From assembly GCA_016617855.1 (NCBI GenBank), contig JAECUM010003652.1:54615-118614 (forward strand): a stretch of DNA of 64,000 bases. The letters run 5' to 3'. Under the pieces are notes generated by a model that did not search any database, was not told the origin of the DNA, and saw only the letters and a list, made by a program, of their open reading frames with translations. This DNA comes from Megalonaias nervosa (taxonomy: Eukaryota > Mollusca > Bivalvia > Unionida > Unionidae). A program made the position numbers and the translations under genes. Numbering within the stretch: position 1 is the first letter of the stretch; each line of letters begins with the position of its first letter. Shown here piece after piece: positions 1 to 9,903 of the stretch.

Positions 1-19
1 GTGATTACTCCAAACAAAC

Positions 20-366
20 AGCACAGACCCAGGTCTGCCAGCGCATTATGAACACAATTGAGGATATAGTTGATGCTGCAGTGGATTAAAGAGTTTTATC
101 TCGAGTACAGAGTTTAAAATATTTTTAATCATAAAAGTGAAGTTGGAATGCATTTTGAAATAATTTAAAAGGTGTTCCTCAACTTACGACTCGAAAAAAA
201 TGATGTGTGCCAGAACATACAGTACACAAAAAAATTACTTAAAAAATTAATTTATTGCATTCCAACATATACGGTAAATATGGCACACAGACCCTGATCT
301 GCTAGTGCATTATGTAGTGACAGATATGGGTCTGTGCAGTTTGCAGTTGGACTTGACTTATAAGCA
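20..366. repeat. dispersed ~85-bp repeat, two copies
   Basis: A short element beginning near CACAGACCC and ending near GGACTTGACTTATAAGC is seen as a partial copy at about 20-62 and a fuller copy at about 279-366; a third copy is at 30146-30237. The phrase AGACCC(T/A)GATCTG recurs as its complement inside the unit, so each copy could fold. Family unknown. The rest of 1-620 shows no convincing coding sequence. Confidence 0.5.
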
Positions 367-623
367 ATTATATCTGGTATCTTTTGTGGAGAACAATGAG
401 CTTGAATTTTATGGCTGCTACAAATCATGAATTTAAAGTGACTGGCCATACATAAAACGTTTTAAACTATGGATGGATGGCCAGTTGCCATAAGATAATT
501 TGGCCCGCTTAAGACAAAAGATCAATGGAAAGACATACAGATGGACAAGAGTAATATGATATGAGCCAATCACATATGTGGTGGACATTACAAAATTGGT
601 ATGACATGTATTTTCCATACTAC

Positions 624-771
624 TCATGTAAAGAAATGATATTTCGGTGTAGAAGGCGAATCTCAGTCTCTCCTAACTCCACTGCAGTAATGACTGATGT
701 GCTGGGATCTAACTCACAGATCAGTTTGTCTTGAACTTCCAAATAAAACTGGGAGGATGGCATCTTGATGT
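624..771 (-). CDS. probable internal host exon, Big_2/gp210-like segment
   Basis: On the minus strand an acceptor (TTATTTCAG) at 772-773 precedes an open segment of about 49 codons, followed by a possible GTAGTA donor at 618-623. The peptide includes LEVQDKLICELDPSTS and then ITAVELGETEIRL. This D-x-x-T-x-x-ITA-x-x-x-G-x-T pattern is typical of bacterial-Ig-like (Big_2) folds, which occur in the nuclear-pore glycoprotein gp210. The gp210 assignment is only a resemblance. The segment does not start with a natural ATG, which fits an internal exon. No neighbouring exon was located with confidence. Confidence 0.4.
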
Positions 772-865
772 CTGAAATAATTATAAACCAAAATTTATAC
801 CAAATCTTGTACAAGAACACAGATATTGAGGAGTTCTCTTCAGAATTCCCAACTGCTTACATGTC

Positions 866-1062
866 TGATAAATCCTGCACTTTGTGCTTAGGGGCTACCT
901 GAATACTGAGTATCATTTACCATATGAAAGACTGCATCCAAGGCTGATAAATCCTGCACTCTGAGCCTAGGGGCTACCTAAATAATTAGTATCAGTTACC
1001 ATATAAAGAAATGCATCCAAAACTGACAGATCTTGCACCAAGAGTCTAAGAGCTACCTCAGC
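866..1062. repeat. ~77-bp tandem repeat, about 2.5 units
   Basis: Three successive diverged units start at about 866, 943 and 1020. Each contains AAATCCTGCAC, GGGGCTACCT and ACCATAT. A further diverged copy lies at about 3186-3265. No coding potential is seen. The sequence between 1062 and 1895 otherwise holds only the hairpin at 1231-1353 and a GGCGACAA repeat. Confidence 0.55.
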
Positions 1063-1230
1063 AATACAGACCTGCCACCCGAGTGGAACAAAAATAAGGA
1101 TCACAAAGGAAATAATCGGGATTTGGAAAAAAAGCAGGAACAATGTTTGAGACCATATATTTACGAAGAGTTTACAAAGGACTTGACATCACTGTCTTAT
1201 GCTACTTAATGTGAAAGACATGCTATTCAT

Positions 1231-1353
1231 GCTGTGAAAATCGATCATTTTCCATTTTCATCTTTTATGCTGATATTTAGTGTTAATTCCATTAACTCAC
1301 TAAATAGCAGCATAAAAGATGAAAATGGAAAAATGATAGATTTTCATGGTGTG
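1231..1353. repeat. long near-perfect hairpin (inverted repeat)
   Basis: Arms at 1231-1282 and 1296-1353 are close reverse complements (CATCTTTTATGCTG against CAGCATAAAAGATG, plus flanks), separated by about 13 nt. The structure resembles a foldback MITE or a small-RNA precursor. No target-site duplication was identified. Confidence 0.7.
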
Positions 1354-1524
1354 ACTGTTGTGTATTCCTCAAAGGGTATTTTCAAAGGGAATTTTTTTTT
1401 TTAAAATTGTCATTTGTAAAATCGGGACTGTGGATTAAAAAATTGGAAAATCAGAATTTTAAGATTTGTAAACAAAAATTTGTGATAATCACAGGTAAAT
1501 CAGGATAAGTGGAAGGTCTCAATA

Positions 1525-1640
1525 GTCAAGGATCGCGCTGGGCTTCGCCAATGTCGCAAATTGGGATTTTTTTATTATTGGTGACAAAATATACCAAATG
1601 GCGATTTTTTTGGCGACAACATTTTTGGCTCTTAAAACTG
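1525..1640 (+). repeat. dispersed GGCGACAA-type repeat, copy 1
   Basis: This AT-rich segment contains TGGCGATTTTTTTGGCGACAAC and matches a segment at about 3095-3180 (TTGGCGACAAAATAT, then TTTTTTGGGCGACAAC). The two are diverged copies of one short repeat of unknown family. Confidence 0.4.
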
Positions 1641-1946
1641 TTTATACAGTCTTGGGTTTGGAGTGGAGAAATTCAAAGGCACCTTGAAAGGAAGCCGCAG
1701 ACATGGATATAAAGTGCACTGGAATCTATTGTTACATAAAACAAATCCTTTAGTCATATTGACAAATTACGCTAACGGAGCATTGTTATATCATAATCCT
1801 CTTATGCTGATGTCTGGCCTTATTACTGTAATATGACCCAAATAGTCATGCTACCTGACACCACCCCGGAAGGCGAGAACGGGAACGACTACAATCAATC
1901 AGACGATGGCAATACTTTTTCTTTATTACCTTTGAAGCACTGATCG

Positions 1947-1947
<1 letters not shown>

Positions 1948-2009
<62 letters not shown>
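1948..2009. repeat. (TA)n microsatellite
   Basis: About 31 uninterrupted TA units. It is a simple repeat with no gene content. Confidence 0.95.
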
Positions 2010-2010
<1 letters not shown>

Positions 2011-2284
2011 TAAGCAAATGGAAAAAATTCTGTCTCAATGTTCTACAATTATTTGGTGTTGCAGCAACAATAACAAAAGGGCATTTGTTTGGTCCTTTAG
2101 AGGCACCTTCAATAACACATGCACCTTCCCCAAAGCCAGCCGACGACCTTATATCACAGGAAGCCAGGAACAAGCTTAAATAAATGCATTGTTTCTTTTT
2201 TTAATAGTTATTGGAACATATTTATTGTACCGTGAAGGTTTCCTGTTTACAACAAAAAAGTTCATGCTTATGATTTTGCCGTAG

Positions 2285-2402
2285 CAATATCTTTATTTTT
2301 TCAAAATACTGGAAATATAATTTGGATTTTACGCTGCCTTTGTAAGAATGGCAGCGTAAAATCCAAATTATATCTCTAATATTTTGAAACAACAGATATC
2401 TT
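2285..2402. repeat. second long hairpin (inverted repeat)
   Basis: Arms at about 2302-2338 and 2350-2386 pair almost perfectly (GGATTTTACGCTGCC against GGCAGCGTAAAATCC) around an 11-nt loop. Weaker pairing extends the stem to 2285 and 2402. It could be a MITE remnant or a miRNA-like precursor. Confidence 0.7.
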
Positions 2403-2876
2403 TCTGTCAACTTAAAAGAAGGTGGGACATCTCGTAAGAATGTCAAACTTTTTTTCACATGTTATCATTTCCTATGAATAGCCGCGTCCCCTTGGTAGCC
2501 TCGGCATGATGGAAATTGTCTCTAGCTGACCAAAACCTAGGCCAGTTTAAATGTATATGAAGCATATAAACAACTATACAGCCACGTGCTGCTAGGATAA
2601 TGAATCTGAGAGTGTATTGTTTCGTGAAACGTATTTGTTGACAATGAAATATAGAACAAACGAGGACTACCTTTTTATATAAATACGTGTTAGGTGTGTT
2701 TTCTAACGAGATTTGACTGATACATGAATTTTCTAACATATGATCTAAAACTCGAATTCGTGGATTTTTCATATTTATGTGCATTTAATACATTGTGAAG
2801 TGTATTATAAAAATGTAAGTTGTCAATACACAAGTGTATCGCAGACTAGTTATTTTCATTAATCAAAATTTCCATT

Positions 2877-2878
<2 letters not shown>

Positions 2879-2928
<50 letters not shown>
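2879..2928. repeat. (CT)n microsatellite
   Basis: Perfect CT dinucleotide run of about 25 units in host spacer. A short C homopolymer follows at about 3005. Confidence 0.95.
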
Positions 2929-2932
<4 letters not shown>

Positions 2933-3094
2933 AATCCTAGTCACTGAAGACAAGTCACCTCTTACAAATTTCGCTTGTATGCGAAATTTCAATCTATTTT
3001 CAGCCCCCCCCCCCCCATATAACGTCTGCTTATGTCGACAATATTACCTTGGTCCCGAGGTTGTGGAGACAAACAGATAGCACTCTATTATGAA

Positions 3095-3180
3095 AATGGC
3101 AACATTTTTTAAAAATTGGCGACAAAATATTGAGGTTGGCGATTTTTTGGGCGACAACTTTTTAAAGCCAGCGCCATCCC
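3095..3180 (+). repeat. dispersed GGCGACAA-type repeat, copy 2
   Basis: This is a diverged second copy of the segment at 1525-1640. It lies immediately before a lone diverged copy of the 77-bp unit seen at 866-1062. The same two repeat families therefore neighbour each other twice. Confidence 0.4.
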
Positions 3181-3269
3181 CGATAATGAGAATCAGTTGC
3201 TATATGAAGGACTGAAATCCAAGTTTGACAAATCCTGCACCTTGAGTCTATGGACTACATCAATGATCA

Positions 3270-4510
3270 TCATTTTTTTTATATTAACAAATTTGGTAGT
3301 CCAATGGGATACTGCATGCTATCATGTAGGGATTTCACTGGGATGGGTCAGCATCAATTTTCAACAAAAGTATGGCATACAATCGAACAGAATTCATGTT
3401 ATTACGGGCCCATTTATATATATTCAGTTGGAATCAATCATTTGTTTTGCTCCAAAAACCAATGTTAAGAGCAATATTATAAGATATTTGGCCCGTAACA
3501 TTTTCTTTTGGCCCCTTTTTTAATTTTCAAATGGCCCATTGTTTTCATATTTTGCCTTACTTAATACAGGTAAGTGGAACATTGGCCTGTGATAGAGTCG
3601 CACTTGTTTTCTGAACTTGACTTGTTATATAAATTATTTCATAAATAAACTAGAAATGTGTCCATATGCCATGGATGCCCCAACAATATGATGCAAATAA
3701 ATGGCAAAGTCTTAAGGCAGGTTGGACTACAACTGAAAAAATGGTTCAAAACAGTAAATATTAAATTTGACCTAAGTTTTCCTTATATTACAAAGCCTGT
3801 TACCAAATTTTATTTTTTAATCCATTCAGTTTTTCAACTTTGCCTTCTTTCAGATTTTGTCAAATTATTCAGTGGTTGTTGAGAAAGAATCATTAAAATA
3901 TCTTGCCCTTTTTAGTAATGTAGTCCATATTTGATAATGATCAGCATCATTTGTATAATTTGAATGGCTTTCATATAAAGATGCTTTGTATCAAATTTCA
4001 TCATATTCTGTTGGGAAGTTTTTACGAAGAACTCATTCAAAAGTTTTTCTATTTTTATTAATGGTGGCAATATATAATGGCAGATTGGCATTGTCTGTAT
4101 AAAATTGAAAGACCTTTATGCCAAAATGCTTTCTGTCAAACCTTTTTGGTTTGTTAATGGCACATTTAGCTATATCATACTGAGGAAATATCAAACTCAG
4201 CCAATTCTGCTTAGCATTTTTGAGGAGTTATTTAAACATTTTACTATTGTTAGTAAAGGTGGCCATATCTGATGATGGATCTGTAGCATTTGCGTAAAAC
4301 TGCAAGGTCTTAATGCCAGGATGCGTTCTATCAAATTCTGTCATCAAATTCTGTTCAGTGATCTGCAAGAAAAGGATGTCTAAAGGTATTTCCATTTTCA
4401 GTAATGGTGACAGTATTGGAACAAACTTTAAATCCCCTCATGCAAGGATGCTTCCTGTGAAGTCTGGTGGAAATTGGCCTTGTGGTTTCTATTGTTTATG
4501 GACAAGATGA
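3270..4510. repeat. degenerate ~170-180-bp tandem repeat region
   Basis: Phrases such as AATGGTGGC, ATATCTGATGATGG, TAATGCCAGGATGC and TCAAATTCTGT recur with many changes at intervals of roughly 170-180 bp, most clearly between about 3900 and 4500. No open frame is conserved between units. It is read as an old non-coding repeat. Confidence 0.35.
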
Positions 4511-4668
4511 CTCACAATACACAATGGACAAAAATTGGGATAAACTTTGCAAATAAAGACCATCAACAGAGGCTGTGCTGTCATTAGAATATTATTAACT
4601 GTATTTACTAACTACATGAGAAAGGCCAAATTATTGTGCTACCACAAAATTACACAGGCCTTGGAGAA

Positions 4669-4735
4669 GTCATGGAGGTTCAGTGGTTAACATGCTGGAC
4701 TTATGACCCAATGGGTACAGGTTCAAATCCTACCA
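4669..4735 (+). repeat. tRNA-derived SINE head or tRNA pseudogene
   Basis: The segment has an A-box-like TTCAGTGGTTAACATGC and a near-consensus B-box GGTTCAAATCC at about 4720-4730, spaced as in a tRNA gene. A convincing acceptor stem is not visible. A tRNA-derived SINE is the likelier reading, with an unrelated body downstream to about 4870. Confidence 0.5.
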
Positions 4736-4749
4736 ACAGATCAGCCAAA

Positions 4750-6430
4750 GTTGGTTACCGAAGTTAGACAATCACATAACAAGTGAGATTTACACTCCCG
4801 AGAAGGTCCACATCCCCATCTCAAACCACTGAAAACAAAGTTTCTTCTGCCAAAAGTGCTATGATGTACTGTAAATTTATGATTTTTATAAACCAATATC
4901 CTGGATTTCTTGGTAGCTCCAATACATGAATTTAAAGACCCAAGGAACAATGATCCTCATGTAGAAACAAAATACCTCTTCCCCAATGAACAAACTAAAG
5001 TTCAAACAAAAATGACATTTTTTACGCCAAACTATTCACCATCATATTTTAATCAAAATGCCTATCAACACACATATCACATTGCTGGTCTTATCATCTT
5101 TTTGAAGGTCTTTCAGTGGTAGGCTGGTGCAGTTTTATAAGTTTTGACATCTTGGGTGTATTTCTAGCATGCAGATTATTTATTATCTGTTCTTATGCCA
5201 TTCTCATCCTTGAAAAGATAAAAAACAAAATTAAACCACTTCCAGACTACCTGTTTGTTGTCAGTGATTTTAATTCAGTCTTTTGGGCCATTAAAAGCTA
5301 CTCCGTTTAATCGGATGTAGGACTCATTATGGTCACCACGTCCTTTGTTTTGCACAGCGTGAATGCTTTAAAACATTTTATTACTATTTTCATGTCTTCA
5401 CTTAAACTTGGAAAGCACTATGGTGTTATCTTCAAAACAAAAGAAATAATGCAATTTCCTCATAAAAGAAAAATCTTATCTAGAACAAGTCTGAATATGA
5501 AAGCATAGATGACTAACAGCCAAATCCTTCGCATTGTGCTTCATGCAGATACAAAACAACCGCCGTGGACACAGACACTCATTTCTAACACTGAGTTAGG
5601 AATTTATTAAAAACACCCACTCCCCATCTATAAACTAACAAGGTTATGATAACTTGTGTGGTTTGGAATGTGCCCCCTTTGTTGATCCCGTGCTAATTTT
5701 GTGTTAATTTTTAAATCCTGTTGGCACTTTCATTCGCGGATGACATATATCAGCGTAAAATAAGACATTCCAAACTTGTTCCCCACATGATTTAAGACCT
5801 ATACAGATCATTTTTTAATCACATCTTTTCATGAAGTTTCTCTGTTGCTTTTTATCTATTTCTACTGAGTCTGGATGCCTATGCTTCTGGTGCGTCATGC
5901 AGTGAATAAGCTAGTTAGTTCTGATTCATGGTTGCTGTTTTACTCTAAAATTTAACAAACAATCAGAACTGAAGGTAACACACTGGAAGTAGACAAGATC
6001 TGAAGCAACAGTAAAACTTCACAGACAGAAGGTTATTACTTGATCAGTAAAGCACTTAAATCATTCATGGGAAACAAATCTGGAATGTCTGAGGTTGAGC
6101 ATGCTGACAGGATAAAATATACAGCATGGAAATGAGGGGGGGGGGGCTGGATTTCAACCATGCAAGTTTGTCACCTTGTGTTTCTAATTTGTAGAATGTG
6201 AGTGATGTTTTAAATTATTATTCTTTATTATTGGCATCAATAAATGCATGTGCTTTCTATGGCTGTCTCAATATAAAGGATAAAAAGACAACAACTAATA
6301 TCCATTCACGACTGCAGATGGAGGTAATTTGTATAGGGTAAGTATCGTCTTGTATCAATTCTTACCTACTGTATTAACATGAGATCAATATGGTAAATAT
6401 ATTGACACATCGATATATCGATTAATCATT
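4750..6430. other. host spacer or intron, no gene recognised
   Basis: AT-rich sequence with only short unsupported open frames. A run of G lies at about 6134-6145. Nothing else can be supported. Confidence 0.5.
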
Positions 6431-6531
6431 TCACTACTATAAGTGACAAATTTGTATAAATCTTACCATCTTCAACAATGACAAGGGAAAAACAAGTAGG
6501 AAAATCAACCTTGCACTCTGAAGCCACCTAC

Positions 6532-6661
6532 CTATTACAGAGTTGTACCTGATCTGCTCCACAATATATTTGATGGTGGCGTACTTCAGGATGTATGCTT
6601 CAGATGGACTGATCACGAGATTGGCTATGACCATCAGTTTTACACTGCTTGAAGGAATATC
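6532..6661 (-). CDS. host coding exon, unidentified gene
   Basis: This minus-strand exon is bounded by an acceptor (TATATTCCAG) just above 6661 and a donor (GTAGGT) just below 6532. Its 130 nt encode 43 codons plus one base, including VISPSEAYILKYATIK. It follows the exon at 6800-6886 in phase 0, so the two join without breaking the frame. The composition is that of a conserved, helical, non-repetitive protein. I do not recognise the family. Upstream exons would lie to the right, where the 20.5 kb Polinton now sits, so the element may be in an intron of this gene. Confidence 0.6.
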
Positions 6662-6799
6662 CTGGAATATAAACATGATTTAAAATGCCTATGTCTGTAA
6701 GGAGAATCCATAATTTTAACATATGATCCACACTAGGCTAGACCCTGTGTCAAGCAGGTAAAAATGTTTAGTTCACTTGTGTTGTACCATTCATCTTAC

Positions 6800-6886
6800 C
6801 TCGAAATTATCAACTTCCATTATCAAATTTCTCACAGTAAATCTTGGAAATTCAGTAGCCATGTTACCAGCAATAAATATATAGTT
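6800..6886 (-). CDS. host coding exon, unidentified gene
   Basis: Exactly 87 nt (29 codons, phase 0 at both ends) between an acceptor TTTGTTTTTAG and a donor GTAAGA on the minus strand. It encodes a peptide with GNMATEFPRFTVRNL. Phase compatibility with the exon at 6532-6661 and two consensus splice borders support a real gene. The family is not recognised. The 5' part of the gene is not visible. Confidence 0.6.
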
Positions 6887-7134
6887 CTAAAAACAAAAAT
6901 CGAAAGATTTTGTTCACTATCGGAGTCAAAGGTATAATGGATACAAACCAAATCAATCACGTATTTGAATGAGTCAGTCACCAACTTTTTTTTATTGATT
7001 TTAATGCCAATGATAATGACAATAAAAATGGTTAAAATCTTGATATATTCTTGATGTAAGCAGATGCCAAAGCCTACAGCTGAAATTAACTTTAACTTCC
7101 AGACAAAGGCTAATCACCAGCAGTATAATTTAAT

Positions 7135-7422
7135 AGTAGTATATGGGGTTACCGTAGACCCAATCATTCCAAAGAAGGAAAATCAGCCTGAGGCACTATG
7201 GCCCCACGATTTTTAGACCCCAAAAATCAGCCTGGGCGACTATAGACCCAATAGGAATTTTATATTAGGAAATGTTGGGCCTGTATAGCTCCAAGAGGAA
7301 TGGAACAGGTAAGGTGACGTCACGGTACTGATCATTGGCAACAATGTAGCAAAGTAGTACTGTGACGTCAGGCCACCTGTGTCATGGCTATAGACAAACA
7401 CGAATCAGGAGCGTTCATGTTT
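7135..7422 (+). repeat. left terminal inverted repeat
   Basis: Reads inward as the counterpart of the reverse complement of 27374-27692. The inner half is highly similar (AGAGGAATGG, then ACAGGTAAGGTGACGTCACGG, then CACCTGTGTCAT, then ACAAACACGAATCA). The outer half is built of four diverged ~45-bp iterons with the core TAGACCC(C)AA. Confidence 0.9.
7313..7372. promoter_or_regulatory. TIR hairpin with two CRE (TGACGTCA) sites, left
   Basis: TGACGTCA palindromes at 7315-7322 and 7363-7370 lie in inverted arms (GTGACGTCACGGTACT and AGTACTGTGACGTCA) around a loop of about 25 nt. TGACGTCA is the full ATF/CREB consensus. The site may serve early transcription, end recognition, or both. Confidence 0.7.
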
Positions 7423-7477
7423 TTAGTAGAGTAAGGGTTTTTAAAATTTTTTTGTTGAGGCAAAGTGAAAATTAAGA

Positions 7478-7514
7478 TCTTTTCGAGGCATAGGATGTGA
7501 CCCTGAAAAGGGCC
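7478..7514 (-). terminator. histone-type 3' end signal for the 7529-8062 gene
   Basis: On the minus strand GGCCCTTTTCAGGGTC (7499-7514) folds into a 6-bp stem (one G-U pair) with loop UUUC, preceded by ACAAA and followed by ACA. CTCGAAAAGA (7478-7487) lies about 12 nt further and can pair with the CUCUUUU-type 5' end of U7 snRNA. The stem begins 14 nt after the stop codon. Confidence 0.75.
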
Positions 7515-7528
7515 TTTGTCTTCTTCTT

Positions 7529-8062
7529 CTATTGTCTCCACTTCTTCCACCATGTTCTCACTTTGGCAAAAATTCCTTTCTTCTTTTTCTTTTCTTCGTC
7601 TTCTGGCATCCAGTCAGGATGTCCCAGAGCTCTGAATTTTTCCTGTATCTTTATCCAGTTCTGATTTAGTTTCTCAAAGTCTTCTTTCTTTTTTTGGTTT
7701 TCTTTGTCCTCTCTTTCTTTTTTCCATATCTCCTTGATCTTCTGGACTTCTTCTTCCAGTACTTTTCTCATAATGTCTTCGCCTTTCTTGATATTGTTTA
7801 AGCCTTTTTTGACAAAAGACCACTCAGTTAAATGGAAGATGTCTTCCAAAAAACATCTCACTTGGATCACAACATCCAGAACCTGCTTCAAGGTTCCCAC
7901 TCTTACATATTTAGGATGGATGAATCCTCTCAACTTGTCAGCTTCTTCCATTGTTATCATTTGCAAATGATAACTTGCTGCTTTCAGACTGTTCACCAAG
8001 TCTAGGCTACCAGGGAACTTCCATTCTTTGTCAAGTCTGTCCAGCACGTAGGCTCCATCCAT
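7529..8062 (-). CDS. charged small protein, histone-type mRNA end (unidentified)
   Basis: An intact 177-codon frame from the first ATG after a TATA box at 8158-8171. The N-terminal half is mixed and probably helical. The C-terminal half (about residues 95-177) is very rich in Lys and Glu with coiled-coil character and ends in a basic aromatic tail (RTWWKKWRQ). No family is recognised. The frame stays open upstream of the ATG towards the TATA box but lacks another ATG. It belongs to a set of four element genes with histone-like 3' ends; the upstream promoter module is shared with the genes at 8663-9149 and 9527-9901. A virion core or DNA-condensing role is an inference from charge and regulation only. 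Confidence 0.7.
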   Translation of the reverse strand: MDGAYVLDRLDKEWKFPGSLDLVNSLKAASYHLQMITMEEADKLRGFIHPKYVRVGTLKQVLDVVIQVRCFLEDIFHLTEWSFVKKGLNNIKKGEDIMRKVLEEEVQKIKEIWKKEREDKENQKKKEDFEKLNQNWIKIQEKFRALGHPDWMPEDEEKKKKKGIFAKVRTWWKKWRQ

Positions 8063-8157
8063 TATCCACCACCAGCTATCTCTTAACTTGTTGAATAAGT
8101 CTATGTTGCCAGTCAGTTTTATGTTCTGTGTAGAATGGCGCGAATGACGAACGCTAT

Positions 8158-8203
8158 GCTTTTATATACTTCAAGCACGGACGTGAAGGAAAACATCCCT
8201 TAC
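8158..8203 (-). promoter_or_regulatory. promoter: GGGATGTTTT module plus TATA box
   Basis: Read on the minus strand: GGGATGTTTTCCTTC, then GTCCGTGCTT, then AAGTATATAAAAGC. The same order is found before the two neighbouring genes. The TATA box is about 100 nt before the ATG at 8062. Confidence 0.7.
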
Positions 8204-8231
8204 ACTCACTTCACATATTATATACTATCCT

Positions 8232-8474
8232 CACCAACGAACGAGCAAGCATAAAACACACAAGTATACTATCCACACCAACGAACGAGCAAGCATAAAA
8301 CACATAAATATACTATCCACACCAACGAACGAGCAAGCATAAAACACACAAATATACTATCCTCACCAACGAAGGAAGAGAAGAAAAAAAACACACAAAT
8401 ATACTATTCACACCAACGAACGAGCAAGCATAAAACACACAAATATAATATCCACACCAACGAACGCGCATGCA

Positions 8475-8475
<1 letters not shown>
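8232..8475. repeat. 44-bp tandem repeat, about 5-6 units, inside the element
   Basis: Units contain CACCAACGAACGAGCAAGCA and end in TATACTATCC. The array sits between the promoter of the 7529-8062 gene and the 3' end of the 8663-9149 gene and has no coding role. It runs into the CA repeat. Enhancer or replication-related functions are possible but untested. Confidence 0.85.

Positions 8476-8477
<2 letters not shown>

Positions 8478-8528
<51 letters not shown>
8478..8528. repeat. (CA)n microsatellite
   Basis: About 25 uninterrupted CA units directly after the 44-bp array. Confidence 0.95.
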
Positions 8529-8529
<1 letters not shown>

Positions 8530-8594
8530 CAGTAAAGGAGTGAGTGTTTATAGTCACATTACACTACATTCACACGAATTGGCAAATTGAATAG

Positions 8595-8634
8595 TCTCTC
8601 TTTTATAGAGATCTGGTTAGCCCTGAGAAGGGCT
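8595..8634 (-). terminator. histone-type 3' end signal for the 8663-9149 gene
   Basis: Minus-strand AGCCCTTCTCAGGGCT (8619-8634) has a perfect 6-bp stem with loop UCUC, inside the consensus UUHUHA. AACCA follows, and about 12 nt on comes ATAAAAGAGAGA (8595-8606), a strong U7-type downstream element. The stem starts 28 nt after the stop. Confidence 0.78.
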
Positions 8635-8662
8635 GTTTTTTCAGAACTTCAGATGCACCCGG

Positions 8663-9149
8663 CTAATGTCGACACCTCCCAGGTCTGGCTCCACACACGC
8701 ATCGCCGGCTCCAGTCATTCTCCCAATTCACATTTGTGATTGGGAGCGCAGACGGAGTTTGAGTGGCTTCACTATCCCACTCCTCCGTTTGTGGGATAGT
8801 GAAGACTTGTTCCCTCTGTCTTCTGTGCCAGACACGGGGATGAACATCTGGCCTCCTTACTTCCTGTGGTACTGGTACTGGTAGCTGTGGCTGACGTTGC
8901 AGTGGTGGTGCTGCTGCTGTTGCTGCTATTGGAGGTGTCCTCACCTCAGGTTTCACCTCACACTGAGGTATCATGAAGAGGTGAGGCAAGATCCCTTGCT
9001 TTTTTTTCTTTCTCCTCTTCTTTCTTCTCTTCTTCCTCCTTTATCCTGGCTTCTTCTTCATTAGCTTCCAATGTCAGCTCATCCAGGAGATGTCTGGCAT
9101 TCTCCAGATGCATTTGGAGTTCCAACAGTTTTTGTAGTCTGCTGCTCAT
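8663..9149 (-). CDS. charged small protein with one homopolymer frameshift
   Basis: It starts at ATG 9149 with MSSRLQKLLEL and runs through a Glu/Lys coiled-coil segment. The frame closes at 8958 after a run of eight A (9000-9007). A second frame, 8663 to about 9000, then continues with a Pro/Gln-rich and Arg-rich C-terminus and stops just before the histone-like stem-loop. The simplest reading is one gene with a one-base length change in the A run (mutation, allele or sequencing error). A programmed shift cannot be excluded. The N-terminus resembles the gene at 9527-9901 (M-x-SRL-x-x-L). Function unknown. Confidence 0.55.
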
Positions 9150-9155
9150 TTTAAA

Positions 9156-9241
9156 GTTGACTAGTCAACGATGGGTAGCTAGACTGACGATTGTACCGCT
9201 TTATATACGTGAAGCACGGACGGGAAGGTAAACATCCCCTA
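9156..9241 (-). promoter_or_regulatory. promoter and 5' leader with perfect palindrome
   Basis: Minus strand: GGGGATGTTTACCTTCC, GTCCGTGCTTC, then CGTATATAAAGC (9198-9209), a TCAGTCT initiator-like site, and the 14-bp palindrome GTTGACTAGTCAAC (9156-9169) just before the ATG. The same series is found before the gene at 9527-9901. Confidence 0.72.
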
Positions 9242-9452
9242 GTACCCAAATTTACCATCACATGAAACGCGCGGACTTAAAAGAAGCACTCACGTTGACT
9301 TTTTTACTTTTTACTTACAAACACAGACAGACACGATTGGACAAGACAGAGAAAACAAAGGGTGAATTTTTTGTTTTACTGACAAAAGAAACGAAGTGCT
9401 TATAGACACACTTCTATTTTCTAATTACAATTTTGGCAAATTGAATGAGTAT

Positions 9453-9489
9453 GTCTTTTCGAGAGTATTGGGTAGCCCTGAAAAGGGCT
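9453..9489 (-). terminator. histone-type 3' end signal for the 9527-9901 gene
   Basis: Minus-strand AGCCCTTTTCAGGGCT (9474-9489) is a 6-bp stem with loop UUUC, directly followed by ACCCA, the canonical metazoan cleavage context. CTCGAAAAGAC (9453-9463) is the downstream purine element. The stem lies 37 nt past the stop. Confidence 0.8.
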
Positions 9490-9526
9490 GGGGTTTTTTT
9501 GTTCACGGAAGTAATGGCAATCTTTT

Positions 9527-9901
9527 TTACTGTCTAAGATTGCGTCCCCGTCCGGCAGTAGGCTTTCCTATTGGATACGGCCTGCTTCTGCGAAAAGAGA
9601 AAGAGAATTCTTTGGTGTCTACTCGACAGTCCACAAAACCTCTGTCTGGTTCTTGCTGCTGCTGCTGCTGCTGTTGTTGTTGTTGTTCTTCTCTCTGCTT
9701 CTTCTGAAGTCTGTACTTCTCAGTCCATTCTTCTTGTTCTTTCTTAATTTCCTCTCTAAAGACCTCTTCTGTGAGGTCTTGGGCTATGGATAACATCCTG
9801 ACATTCTCTATCTCTTCAGGCTTCGGTATCAGGTTTAGCCTGACACGATGTAAACTGACGTAAGCTTCGTTCAGCTGGGCTAGTCTGGAAGGCATGTTCA
9901 T
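9527..9901 (-). CDS. charged small protein with polyGln tract, histone-type mRNA end
   Basis: The 124-codon frame starts at ATG 9901, chosen because an upstream TTG-led extension would run into the TATA box. The N-terminus (MNMPSRLAQL) resembles the gene at 8663-9149. A Glu/Lys/Gln coiled-coil region follows, then about 11 glutamines encoded by CAG/CAA, then an Arg/Gly tail (GRGRNLRQ). The tail echoes GRGKGLRQ near the C-terminus of the gene at 26074-26709. The frame is intact. No known family; a DNA-binding core protein is a guess. Confidence 0.7.
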   Translation of the reverse strand: MNMPSRLAQLNEAYVSLHRVRLNLIPKPEEIENVRMLSIAQDLTEEVFREEIKKEQEEWTEKYRLQKKQREEQQQQQQQQQQQEPDRGFVDCRVDTKEFSFSFRRSRPYPIGKPTAGRGRNLRQ

Positions 9902-9903
9902 AG

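Noticed and set aside
8313..8525. Cys/Val-rich frame through the CA repeat and 44-bp array
   Set aside because: Low-complexity translation of tandem repeats with no start context.
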